Shown here piece by piece: positions 43,110 to 52,070 of a DNA stretch of 64,000 nt. Within the stretch, counting starts at the first letter, position 1. Every line of letters begins with the position of its first letter. The notes under the pieces are model-generated. The model was given only the letters and a program-made list of their open reading frames with translations, was not told the DNA's origin and ran no database searches. The position numbers were made by a program, and so were the translations under genes. Source of the stretch: an uncultured Collinsella sp. (GTDB lineage Bacteria > Actinomycetota > Coriobacteriia > Coriobacteriales > Coriobacteriaceae); the NCBI GenBank assembly GCA_900542175.1, contig UQNC01000005.1:1-64000 (forward strand), read 5' to 3'.

Positions 43110-43775
43110 TTAGCCGTGATATTCGCCGTTGTATTGGATCAACGTTAGATCTTCCACGCCATCGAGCGCGCGGATGGCGTCGGCGTAGGGCATGTCCACA
43201 CCGTCCGAGAAGACCTCGACGGCCATCTCGACCTTGTCGCCGCGCATGGTCTTGGACTTGACGGAGAACTTGGTGCGGCCAAACGCGCGCACGATATCAT
43301 CGCCGGTGGTCTGACCCGTGTAGTGGATGACCATCATGTACACGCGCGCCTTGTCCTGGTGGCTCGCAAAGCCGGCGATCATCACCACGATCACCACTGC
43401 CGTGAGTCCTACGAGCGCATACATGCCGGCGCCCGCCGTAATGCCCGTGGTAATGGCCCAAAACAGATACAACAGGTCGAGCGGGTCCTTGACCGCCGTG
43501 CGGTAGCGGACGATAGACAGAGCACCGACCATACCGAGCGAGATGACCACATTCGTCGAGATCGCGAGCGTGACCATGCAGGTGAGCACGCACATGCCCA
43601 CGAGCGTTACGGCAAAACTGCGCGAATACACCACGCCGGTAAAAAAGCGCTTGTACACGTAATAGATCAGGATGCCCATGGCGAGCGCCACGAGCAGTGA
43701 CAGGCCGATCTTGGCAGGGTCGACCTGACCAAACGCCTCCAAGACGGAGTTCTTAAAAAAGTCCCTGGTGCTCAT
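43110..43775 (-). CDS. DUF4956 membrane protein
   Basis: A 221-residue protein with four predicted membrane helices (about 22-40, 52-72, 75-95, 118-140) and a soluble C-terminal domain. The segment 'VVISLGMVGALSIVRYRTAV' followed by 'KDPLDLLYLFWAI' is the DUF4956 hallmark. Genes of this family regularly accompany VTC-domain and CotH genes. Its function is unknown; a role in membrane transport or anchoring of a polymer is speculation. Three bases from the VTC gene and last of the pel operon. Confidence 0.85.
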   Translation of the reverse strand: MSTRDFFKNSVLEAFGQVDPAKIGLSLLVALAMGILIYYVYKRFFTGVVYSRSFAVTLVGMCVLTCMVTLAISTNVVISLGMVGALSIVRYRTAVKDPLDLLYLFWAITTGITAGAGMYALVGLTAVVIVVMIAGFASHQDKARVYMMVIHYTGQTTGDDIVRAFGRTKFSVKSKTMRGDKVEMAVEVFSDGVDMPYADAIRALDGVEDLTLIQYNGEYHG

Positions 43776-43778
43776 GGT

Positions 43779-44570
43779 CTAAATATCCCCTCGGTTCTCA
43801 AAATCCGATTCCCAGTAATTAAATCCGCGCAGGTAGGCGGTCTTTTCGTAACACAGGCAGTACTTGGAGACCGCCGTAAGCTCGACCGCACCTGGCGGCA
43901 CCATATCGCGCACCAGCTGCGGGCAAAACTCGGTAAACTTGACCTCCATCACCAGCTTGCCGGGCTCCAGCACGGGCAACGCGGGCAACGTCGCGTCAAA
44001 GATGTCAAAGCTCCCCACCGCCGCACGCACGTTGCTATCAAAGGTAATGCGCACGGTGCCCTCGTCCATCACCCACGGCTCGCGCTCGTAGTCCACGATG
44101 GTCCGCGGGCGCATCATGTTGCAGATGCACTCGATGTAGAACTCGCGACAGAGCGGATAAGGGCTCCTCAGCAAAAAGTCGTAGTCGCCGGCCAGAATCT
44201 GCTCAAACTCGCCACGCGTGAGTGGCGCGTCCTCCTTGTAGATCCAGCTGCCGTACTTCTTTTTGCGCTCGAGCTTAATCACCTTGTCGCTGCCGTTATA
44301 GATGCGCACGCGATATTTTTTTCGCATAAGAATACCGGCGTCTTTTTCCTCGTAGGCCGAGTTGCAGTAGTCGTCAAAGTACAGGCTGCGAATGGTGTAA
44401 ACACCCGCCCGCGCATACTTGTCCAGTTTAAAAACCGGCGCCATGCGGCAGGCCAGCACGGCGTGCTCGCCCTCGTTAATGAGATATTTGAGCTCGTGGC
44501 GGTAACGCTCCTGCGTGGCACGCACAGGCGGAGCCGTAAGGCGCTCAAGCAGCGCGCTAGCCCTCCTCAT
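43779..44570 (-). CDS. VTC-domain protein (polyphosphate polymerase domain)
   Basis: A 263-residue protein similar to the catalytic VTC domain of yeast polyphosphate polymerase. Basic and acidic tunnel residues typical of the fold are seen in 'RYRHELKYLI', 'SLYFDDYCNSAYEEKDAGI', 'RKKYRVRIYNGSDKVIKLE', 'RKKKYGSWIYKED' and 'LVMEVKFTEF'. Whether it makes polyphosphate here is unknown. It overlaps cotH by 14 bases. Confidence 0.87.
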   Translation of the reverse strand: MRRASALLERLTAPPVRATQERYRHELKYLINEGEHAVLACRMAPVFKLDKYARAGVYTIRSLYFDDYCNSAYEEKDAGILMRKKYRVRIYNGSDKVIKLERKKKYGSWIYKEDAPLTRGEFEQILAGDYDFLLRSPYPLCREFYIECICNMMRPRTIVDYEREPWVMDEGTVRITFDSNVRAAVGSFDIFDATLPALPVLEPGKLVMEVKFTEFCPQLVRDMVPPGAVELTAVSKYCLCYEKTAYLRGFNYWESDFENRGDI

Positions 44571-46326
44571 ACGTGTCCTCCACGACCTTACCGCCGTCTT
44601 GCACGTAAAAACACTTCATGCCGTAGTGTTTGCCGTCGTCGGTCACATAGTAGTCAAACGCATCTTGCGTATAGCCGTCTGAGTTGGTGGCACGCACGCG
44701 CACAAAATACTGGCCGGTATCGGGCGCATCGCAGGTCACCTCAGGCAGCAGCACGTCCTCGGCCTTAAAAAACACGTCCTTGATGGCATAGTCACGCGCC
44801 AGCTCCACGGTATAGCGAATGTCGCGCGCCTTAAAATCGTAGGACGCATCCCAGTTAATGCGCAGCTTACCGTTATCGATCTGCGGCACGCCAATGTAGA
44901 ACGGCATGGGCTTTTTATAGCTCTCGCGAAAGCTCTTGTAGTTCTCCTCGATCTCGGAGGGAATCGCCGCGGCGATTTGCTCGTATTGGTCCTTGGTGAC
45001 AGGCAGATTGTCGATATCGGGCGAAGCAAAGACCAACGATTCGGTAACCTCGCGATAATGTCTAATCATCTTGGCCAGGCGCGCCTCGGTCATATACGAG
45101 CGCAGGTCCTTTACGGCGCGGTCGAGCTCACTGCGGAACGATTTGCTGCGCAGCGCACGATTGAATAGCACGTTGCCCCAGTAGTTGCTTACGCCGCGCT
45201 CCCAGCTCGCATAGTCCGAGAACCCGGCAAGAGAAAGCTCCAGCTTACGCAGCATTCCGTCGTTATCCCAATCTAAAAAGTACCAGGTATTTGAGTTGAG
45301 CGGGCTGTACAGATAACAGTTACGGTTCTGAGTATCGCAGTTGCCCGTCAGGATCTGAAACGCCAGCCAATAGACCAGATTCTCGGTATCAAAGTAGGTG
45401 TCGAGCACGTTATCGATCTTTTGCGATTCGTCGTTGAGCGCATCGAGCATCTCGATGAGCTTGGTGTGGTCCGAATCGCCCTTAATCTCGAGCATGCCCT
45501 CGAAGTTTGCCTGGTTGTAGTCGGGATCGTCGGCAAGCTTAATGGTGTCCTCGTAGCGATGGAAATCAAAGCTGTTCACCTTGTACAGGTGCCCGCTCTT
45601 ATCCAGGCCATGTGCCTTAAGCGCCGTCTTGTTGAGCTGCTCCACCTGCGTAAACAGGCCGTAGTCCTCAAAGGTATCGTTGGACTTTTCGGTCTGGTCG
45701 CACACCCACAGATGCACAAACTGCGTGCGCAGGCCCATCATCTGGGGAATTCCGCGGATAAGGTCGTAGGCCATCTTGTTGCGAAAACGCATACCCTCGC
45801 CCATGTGCTTGTTGAGCGCAATCGCGCGCTGCTGGCGCCAGGTGCCCTTGCCTTTTTTGAGCTCCACCTTGTAATTCTTTTGCGTGTAGGAGCTCGATGT
45901 CTGGCCGCGCACCTGCACGGTGGCATTGGGCGCGTCCTCGCCATAGCCAACCTCGCCGGCCACCGGGCCGTCTTCGTCGCCCGGCTGCAGCAGGCCCATA
46001 ACCTGATAGCGCGTCACGCCCATGTCGGCATAGTCATACACCGAGTACGTGTTGATCTCGGCCCAGCTATGGTCCGTGTTCTCGGAGCTGTTGCCGCGAG
46101 AGACCGTCAGATACATGGTCACAATGCCCGAGTCATCATAGACCTCGTACAGCTCGTCCTTATCGCGCAGATGCTTGGACTGGTCGGAGGCCTCGGCCTT
46201 TTTAATCTTGTCCTGCTTTTTTACCTTATTTGTCGAGGATTCGTCCTGAGATGAGCAGCCCGAAAGCAGCAGCGCGCCGGCAGCCGCCTCGATCAGACAG
46301 CGGCGAGACATCAACTTATCGGTCAT
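44557..46326 (-). CDS. CotH-family kinase-like lipoprotein
   Basis: A 589-residue exported protein. The N terminus has a lipoprotein signal (basic 'KLMSRRCLIEAAAG', lipobox LLSGC at about 20-24). The CotH domain follows, with 'KGTWRQQRAIALNKHMGEGM', 'MAYDLIRGI' and the proposed active-site region 'LTGNCDTQNRNCYLY' plus 'WYFLDWDNDGML'. CotH proteins are atypical kinases that phosphorylate secreted proteins. A C-terminal immunoglobulin-like domain is likely (about 490-585). In the pel operon between pelG and the VTC gene; overlapping both. Confidence 0.88.
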   Translation of the reverse strand: MTDKLMSRRCLIEAAAGALLLSGCSSQDESSTNKVKKQDKIKKAEASDQSKHLRDKDELYEVYDDSGIVTMYLTVSRGNSSENTDHSWAEINTYSVYDYADMGVTRYQVMGLLQPGDEDGPVAGEVGYGEDAPNATVQVRGQTSSSYTQKNYKVELKKGKGTWRQQRAIALNKHMGEGMRFRNKMAYDLIRGIPQMMGLRTQFVHLWVCDQTEKSNDTFEDYGLFTQVEQLNKTALKAHGLDKSGHLYKVNSFDFHRYEDTIKLADDPDYNQANFEGMLEIKGDSDHTKLIEMLDALNDESQKIDNVLDTYFDTENLVYWLAFQILTGNCDTQNRNCYLYSPLNSNTWYFLDWDNDGMLRKLELSLAGFSDYASWERGVSNYWGNVLFNRALRSKSFRSELDRAVKDLRSYMTEARLAKMIRHYREVTESLVFASPDIDNLPVTKDQYEQIAAAIPSEIEENYKSFRESYKKPMPFYIGVPQIDNGKLRINWDASYDFKARDIRYTVELARDYAIKDVFFKAEDVLLPEVTCDAPDTGQYFVRVRATNSDGYTQDAFDYYVTDDGKHYGMKCFYVQDGGKVVEDTYEEG

Positions 46327-47860
46327 CAGAACCTCCCCAATGGTTACGGTACACGCGAACTACTGCGCGCTGAAACGCGCCGTGCGGCACGCCCTTGCGG
46401 CGGCACTCCTCATAGCGCTGCTCGGCACGGTCGAGCAAGCGGCCCAGCTGTGTAAAACGACCCGTTTTGTCGGTCGCCACAATGGGCTGCTGACTCAGGA
46501 TACGATACGGTAAGTTGGCGGTATAGGTATCGAGCCGCAGCAGCGCCACGATAAAAAACACCACCGCACCCAACAAAAAGCCAAAGCCGTAAAACTGCTG
46601 CGGCAAAAGCAACGACACGGCGGTCGCCAGCCCTGCCACACCGGCAAACAGGCCCGAGGCCAGAACGGCTCCCTTGTAGTCGGTAAAGTACAGCAAGATA
46701 AGCAGGATCGTGTTGCCCACGGCATACAGGCCGTAGCCTACGCATAACGTGCGAAAATACCCGTGCATAAGATTGTTAAAGCCCAGCGGCAGGGCCGAGA
46801 GCACTGTAGTCTCGAGCGAGATGACCGCCGCGGTCACAAACAGCTGCTTGAGCGCGCAAAAGCGCAGTTCGCTGTTGAGCGTGGAGAGCATCTCCTCCTC
46901 GGCCACCACAATATCGCCCACCACGCCGCCGTCGTTGAACAGGCTGTAGTAGTCACGGTAGCGCGGATAGAAATTGACCTCGACCGACACCACAAAGTTG
47001 ACGGTCGTGACGAGTGTGGTCAAAAACGCAATGAGTGCCGGAACGTCATGGTAAGGAGCCCCGTAAAACAGGCCTTTGATCTGCACGCCAATAGGGCCCG
47101 CCCAGATAATAACCAGGTGTACGAAAAGCCCCAAGTTGGTAAACAGCCCCGTAAGCGCAAGCGGCATAAATTGGTCGAGCCAGCGCAAAAAACGCCAGGG
47201 ACTCCGATCACTCTGTGGAAAATACCGGTACAGCAGTACCACATCCCAGGCAAGCATGACGCCGTAGCCTAGGGCGATTGACGCCAACAGGCCCTCGACC
47301 GGCGGCAGTCCCAACGTCAGCGCTGCCAGGGCGCACAGGCACACCACGCCAATGGCGGCCGCAAAGCTGCACAGAACGCCACGATAATCTTTGATGGCCG
47401 TGAGATAGCTCATGCCGTTCCAGTTGACGATCATGATGTTGAAGAGCCACAGGCACAGCAGCCCCTGCAGCAGCGTGGCCCCCGAGAACAGCAAAAAGAC
47501 GCCGTAGAGCACCGTGCCCGCAACGAGCATGATGGCATTAGATCCCCAAAACGAAGGCAGGATCTCATCCTCGCGCTCGGCAAAGAGCATGTCGGCCAAA
47601 AAGCGCGTGACCGGCATGGAGAAAAAGCTTGTGAGCGTAAGCGAGGCCAGCAGTGTATAGGTCACCATGCACACCAGCAGATCCTGGTTGGCGCGCCCCA
47701 CGCCCCACAGACCGCACAGCACCAAGATACCCACCTGGAGTAGCACGCCCAGCAGCATGGGGCCCGTGCACACAATGCCAGCGTAGCCATAGGCGCGCAT
47801 CGTGGCAAACAGACCCTTGCGCCTAAATAGGCGTTTGAGCTCAAAACCGATTCCAGCCAC
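46316..47860 (-). CDS. pelG: Pel exopolysaccharide transporter PelG
   Basis: A 514-residue membrane protein with about 12 helices, matching PelG. The N-terminal 'MAGIGFELKRLFRRKGLFAT' is a PelG signature, and 'FFSMPVTRFLADMLFAEREDE' is conserved. PelG, a flippase-like protein, is thought to move the GalNAc/GlcNAc-rich Pel polymer across the membrane together with PelF, PelD and PelE. Three bases after pelF. Confidence 0.93.
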   Translation of the reverse strand: MAGIGFELKRLFRRKGLFATMRAYGYAGIVCTGPMLLGVLLQVGILVLCGLWGVGRANQDLLVCMVTYTLLASLTLTSFFSMPVTRFLADMLFAEREDEILPSFWGSNAIMLVAGTVLYGVFLLFSGATLLQGLLCLWLFNIMIVNWNGMSYLTAIKDYRGVLCSFAAAIGVVCLCALAALTLGLPPVEGLLASIALGYGVMLAWDVVLLYRYFPQSDRSPWRFLRWLDQFMPLALTGLFTNLGLFVHLVIIWAGPIGVQIKGLFYGAPYHDVPALIAFLTTLVTTVNFVVSVEVNFYPRYRDYYSLFNDGGVVGDIVVAEEEMLSTLNSELRFCALKQLFVTAAVISLETTVLSALPLGFNNLMHGYFRTLCVGYGLYAVGNTILLILLYFTDYKGAVLASGLFAGVAGLATAVSLLLPQQFYGFGFLLGAVVFFIVALLRLDTYTANLPYRILSQQPIVATDKTGRFTQLGRLLDRAEQRYEECRRKGVPHGAFQRAVVRVYRNHWGGSDDR

Positions 47861-47863
47861 CGG

Positions 47864-49291
47864 CTACTCCCCCTCTCTGGGCAGGTCAAACGCACGCGCC
47901 GTCACGTCGTACAGCGCGCGATAGTTGGCGAGCATCTGCTCGTGCAAAAAGTACGTGGCAACGCGACGCTGGCCACGCTCCCCCATCTCAATGCGACGGG
48001 CGCGGCTTGTGCACATGCGCTCCATGGAATCGGCCAAGCCCTTGCGATACATGGGCGGCGTCACAAAACCCGCCACGCCAAAGTCGTCGCCCGGGGCGCC
48101 TTCGAGCAGCTCGCGGCAGCAGCCCACCTCGGTCGTCACGCAGGGACGGCGCGCTGCAAGCGACTCCAGCACGCTGAGCGGCTGGCCCTCGGAGATGCTC
48201 GTCAAAATGGTAAAGACGAGCTTTTCCATGTACTCGACCACGTTGACGCGCCCGGTAAAGATCAGATCGCGCACGCCCAGGGTATCGACCAGCGCGTGAC
48301 ACTCGGCACCGTACTCCTCGTCGTCCACGCCGCCCATAATGTGCAGGCGCACCTTAGGCAGGCGCTCGTGCAGTTCAAAGAAGGCATAGATCATGGTCTT
48401 GACGTCCTTGATGGGCGCCAGGCGCACCACCGCGCCAATATCCACCCAGCCGTCATCGGGCTTTAAGGGAATGTCCTTAAAGCGATCGAACTGGATGCCG
48501 TTGGGGATGACCAGGCACTTGTCCGCATCGCAGCCCATGTCGATCTGCGTCTTACGGGCGTTATGGAACAAACTGGTCACGCGGAAGGCGCGACGGTAGA
48601 TCTCCTCCGAAAGCAGGTAGAAAAAGCGGATCCAGCGGTCCTTAAACGACGGCACGACCCAGTCGGCACGAATGATCTCTTCCTCGCGCTCGCGGGTATA
48701 AATGCCGTGCTCGGTCAGCAGCACCGGAGCCTGGTGAACGCTTGAGCCCAGACAGGCGAGCAGGCCGCCGTAGCCGGTCGAGATGGCGTGGTACACATCG
48801 GCCACCGGCACCTCGCTGCCCAGAAGGTAGAGCACGGGCAGCAGCATGGAGCGCATGGTGTGGAATGCATCGGCAAAGGGCGTGTATGGGTACTCGGCCA
48901 GGCACACGTCGCGAAAGATATCCATAAACGTGCGGCTCTGCAAAAACGATAGCGGATGCACGCGACGGCGCTGGAAGATATCAAATAGCACGTCCCAGTC
49001 CGGATTAGAAAGCGACACCAGGCGGCGCAGCGCCTCGCGCTCGCGGTCGTTAAAGTCGGCCTCTTCTTGCTCGCCCGAAAGCCGCAGGGCGTCATCCAGA
49101 AATACCTCGTGCACCTCGACCACGTTGCCGGGCAGCTCGTAGACAAACTTGCCGCGGTCGGCAGCATGCGCGCCAATCACCCACAGCACAAACTCGTGCT
49201 CGGGCATGGCCTGTATGTAGCCATGCATCCAGGTAGATACGCCGCCGTGCACATAGGGGTAGCAACCCTCGAGTACCAAACAGATTCTCAT
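47864..49291 (-). CDS. pelF: Pel glycosyltransferase PelF
   Basis: A 475-residue GT4-type glycosyltransferase that polymerises Pel from UDP-sugars. N-terminal 'VLEGCYPYVHGGVSTWMHGY' is highly typical of PelF, followed by 'HAISTGYGGLLACLGSSV' and the C-terminal nucleotide-sugar site 'SISEGQPLSVLESLAARRPC' with its E-x7-E motif. Overlaps the upstream deacetylase-like gene in ATGA. Confidence 0.95.
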   Translation of the reverse strand: MRICLVLEGCYPYVHGGVSTWMHGYIQAMPEHEFVLWVIGAHAADRGKFVYELPGNVVEVHEVFLDDALRLSGEQEEADFNDREREALRRLVSLSNPDWDVLFDIFQRRRVHPLSFLQSRTFMDIFRDVCLAEYPYTPFADAFHTMRSMLLPVLYLLGSEVPVADVYHAISTGYGGLLACLGSSVHQAPVLLTEHGIYTREREEEIIRADWVVPSFKDRWIRFFYLLSEEIYRRAFRVTSLFHNARKTQIDMGCDADKCLVIPNGIQFDRFKDIPLKPDDGWVDIGAVVRLAPIKDVKTMIYAFFELHERLPKVRLHIMGGVDDEEYGAECHALVDTLGVRDLIFTGRVNVVEYMEKLVFTILTSISEGQPLSVLESLAARRPCVTTEVGCCRELLEGAPGDDFGVAGFVTPPMYRKGLADSMERMCTSRARRIEMGERGQRRVATYFLHEQMLANYRALYDVTARAFDLPREGE

Positions 49292-51168
49292 TTGTCGCCA
49301 CCCTCCTTGCGTGCAATGGTCACCGTCTTGTCCGTGGCTTTAACCAGGTACAGATCGCCCGTCAGATGCGTAATCTCGCCACCCGTGACTGCACCCGGCT
49401 CGCCGTTGTTGGCGCGGAACATGAGCCAAGCCTCGTCGTGGAAATTGCCCAGGCTGAGCGTCCAGGCATTCGCGTCTGTATCCACGCTCACCGTCACGGA
49501 CGAAAAGCGCTGGATGGCGCCCGAGCATTCCGAACCGGTCTGGCGCCGCAGGTCGGGCGCAGACTTGGTAAGCCACTCCAGGTAGTTGGTCAGACCGCCC
49601 TTGTAGACCTCCCAGCCCTCCTTGGCTCCGCGACCGGGATCCAGTAGGTCGTCCGGATGCATAAAGTGCGTACTCACGTAGTGCATGTTGAGCTCGGACA
49701 CGGCTGCCAGACGCATATAGGAATCGTTGACCATGCCGCCCGAGACAATACGTGGCTGCTCCACAATGCCATCGCTCGCCACGCCAAACTCCTGCACATA
49801 GGGCAAGTCGGTGCCATCCTCAAAATACGTACTGGCGATGGTCTTAATGCGCGGAACGTCGGTGCCAATAAGCTTGCGCGCACGGGCCGAAAGGATATTC
49901 GACGGTGGCACATAGACCGAGCCGTGCGCGTTGGGCAGTACCTCGTCCTGGAAGGCTATAAGCTCGTTGAGCGATGCGACGAGCGTCTCCTTGTTCTTCC
50001 ACGTCTTGTAGTCGTACAGTGTGCCATAGTCGGTATCCCAGAGCGCCAGCGGCTGATGGTTGCAGCCGTGGAAACCCAGCTCTCCGCCCATCTGCAGCAG
50101 CATGCCGCCAAAGTAGCGGAACTGCGTGGTATCGGCCTGGCGCGCGGGCTCGGTCTGGTTGACCGCGTCCTCGTAGTTTTCGATCATCACGCCGGTAAAG
50201 CGAACGCCATATTTTTGCGCGAGCTTTTGCAGATCGGGCCACCAGACCTTGGCATAAAAGTCGGCGATAGAAAGCCCGTAGTCGCGCTTGATGTAGGTGC
50301 CATCGCCCGAGGGCACGGGGCTGGGAAAGTCGTCCAGATAGAAGACGGCGCTGTTGATGACCGGATAGGCCGTGGCATTGCCCAGAAGGCTGATCGCCGC
50401 GGCGTAAAAACCGCGCATGACCTTGTCATAGATACCGATATTGCACACCACGGTGCGACCGCTACCGCAGTCATTCGACCAAATGAGCGGGGCGCCCGCA
50501 TCGCCGGTCTTAGCCCACACACGAGCCGTCTCGCGCAGCGAAACCGAAAGCGACGAATCAAAGGGGTCCGAGAGCTCGTAGCGCTCTCCCCCGCCCAGCA
50601 TAAAGTCCTCGCTCGGCACAATGCTTTCGGCTTTTACATAGTCATATCCGCCAGATTCAATGCCAAGCTTGGGAGCAATCACTTGCAGATAGCCCGAGTT
50701 ATCCGGAGGCATGGCGAGCATAAGCGAACCGCCGGCACTCACCCAACTCATAATGTCGCTCAGGTGCGTACCGAGCCCATCGAGCGACGGCATGAGCAAA
50801 ATCACGCGATCGTAGGAGGTCAGCGAGGGAATGGCATCCGCGCCGTCCAGCGCAAGGTCCACGTCGCGGTGCGCGATCTTCATGTCGAGCAGAATCTGGT
50901 CGAACTGCTCCTTTACGTCCTCGACGCCAGCTTGATCGGAATCGGTAATGACCAGGCACGTGGGCTTTTGGCCAAATATTGCCGAGGAGGCCGGAACCGC
51001 ATCGTTGGCGGCAAGCATCCCCAGCTTATGCTGGCCCGCACTGTACTGCACGCCGGCGCGCTCCACCAGCAGCACGGCCGCCATGGCAATAAAGACCGCC
51101 CACACCACAAGCAGCCCCATCCAGCGAAAATGGCCCGCACGGTCGCGGATATGCTGTACCACGCTCAT
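49288..51168 (-). CDS. DUF2194 PelA-like polysaccharide deacetylase
   Basis: A 626-residue exported or membrane-anchored protein (single N-terminal helix at about 12-34). DUF2194 proteins take the place of PelA deacetylase in Gram-positive pel clusters. Metal-binding residues of a CE-type deacetylase are visible: 'VFYLDDFPSPVPSG' (Asp pair) and 'GELGFHGCNHQPLALWD' (H-x3-H). An N-terminal glutamine-amidotransferase-like fold (50-250) is probable. No hydrolase domain is seen. The start ATG 51168 has GGAGG and overlaps the pelE stop (ATGA). Confidence 0.87.
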   Translation of the reverse strand: MSVVQHIRDRAGHFRWMGLLVVWAVFIAMAAVLLVERAGVQYSAGQHKLGMLAANDAVPASSAIFGQKPTCLVITDSDQAGVEDVKEQFDQILLDMKIAHRDVDLALDGADAIPSLTSYDRVILLMPSLDGLGTHLSDIMSWVSAGGSLMLAMPPDNSGYLQVIAPKLGIESGGYDYVKAESIVPSEDFMLGGGERYELSDPFDSSLSVSLRETARVWAKTGDAGAPLIWSNDCGSGRTVVCNIGIYDKVMRGFYAAAISLLGNATAYPVINSAVFYLDDFPSPVPSGDGTYIKRDYGLSIADFYAKVWWPDLQKLAQKYGVRFTGVMIENYEDAVNQTEPARQADTTQFRYFGGMLLQMGGELGFHGCNHQPLALWDTDYGTLYDYKTWKNKETLVASLNELIAFQDEVLPNAHGSVYVPPSNILSARARKLIGTDVPRIKTIASTYFEDGTDLPYVQEFGVASDGIVEQPRIVSGGMVNDSYMRLAAVSELNMHYVSTHFMHPDDLLDPGRGAKEGWEVYKGGLTNYLEWLTKSAPDLRRQTGSECSGAIQRFSSVTVSVDTDANAWTLSLGNFHDEAWLMFRANNGEPGAVTGGEITHLTGDLYLVKATDKTVTIARKEGGDK

Positions 51169-52070
51169 CGGGCCTCCTCTCCGTTGTGCCAAAACGCCAG
51201 TTCCTCGCGGTTGGCGGCGCTCAAGTATACATGCTGTTTGTCAATCGCATCGATCACGCGGTGGACCTCGTCACCGTCGCGGCGCATCACCGCAAGGCGC
51301 AGACAAAGCATCCAAACCTCCTGCTCCTCGGGCACATCGAGCACCAGCTGGTCGGTCACGGCCTGCGCCTCGTCGATCTGTCCGACATCGGCCAGCGCCG
51401 TCGCGTATCGAATGCGAAGCTCAAGGGTGTCCTCGCGCTCGCAGCGACGCGCAAGCAAACGCGCGTACTGTTGGCGCTGAATCTGAGCCACGCGCCCCTC
51501 GGCCAGGCCCGAGCCCAAGTATTCACCAAGAAAATCGCAGTATTCGTTGAGGTTTTGCGCGCTCGGGTCCGTCTTAAAGGCACGCTCCAGCTGCTGCAGT
51601 TTAAGGTCGGACTCCTTGGAGATCTGCACCACCGCCGTCGCGGCATAGTGAGCCACCTCAACGTCGTCGTTAAGCTTAGCCGCCTGCAGCTGCGCCAGGT
51701 AAGCGTCGGGCTCCTCGGTGAGCATGGAGAGCATTAGGCGGCGCCGTTCTGCCGGGTCGTTGATGATGAGCGCCTCCTCGAGCGGCACTACGCCTGCATC
51801 GTCCTCACCACTCGGTACCGACATACTACGATGCAGGTCGTCGTTGAAGCGCAGCGACTCCAGCGCAGACTCTTTCAGCCCCTCGCCAAACGCCGTTCCG
51901 CGGACCGATAGCAGAACCACCAGCAACGGGCCCCACAGCGGCACCAGCACTATCACAGCCAGCATATGCCCGCGCACCGGCAGCAGGCCCAGCTTCATAA
52001 GCGTCCACAGCACCAGGTAAACCAGCGCATGAATCAGCAACAAGACGGCGGCAACGACAAGCGAGATCAA
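51165..52070 (-). CDS. pelE: PelE-like membrane protein with TPR-type repeats
   Basis: A 301-residue protein: two membrane helices at about 2-25 and 35-56, then a helical soluble region with TPR-like repeats ('LARRCEREDTLELRIRYATA', 'VPEEQEVWMLCLRLAVMRRD'). Gene position between pelD and the deacetylase and the topology match PelE, part of the inner-membrane Pel synthase complex. It overlaps pelD's end in ATGA. Confidence 0.85.
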   Translation of the reverse strand: MISLVVAAVLLLIHALVYLVLWTLMKLGLLPVRGHMLAVIVLVPLWGPLLVVLLSVRGTAFGEGLKESALESLRFNDDLHRSMSVPSGEDDAGVVPLEEALIINDPAERRRLMLSMLTEEPDAYLAQLQAAKLNDDVEVAHYAATAVVQISKESDLKLQQLERAFKTDPSAQNLNEYCDFLGEYLGSGLAEGRVAQIQRQQYARLLARRCEREDTLELRIRYATALADVGQIDEAQAVTDQLVLDVPEEQEVWMLCLRLAVMRRDGDEVHRVIDAIDKQHVYLSAANREELAFWHNGEEAR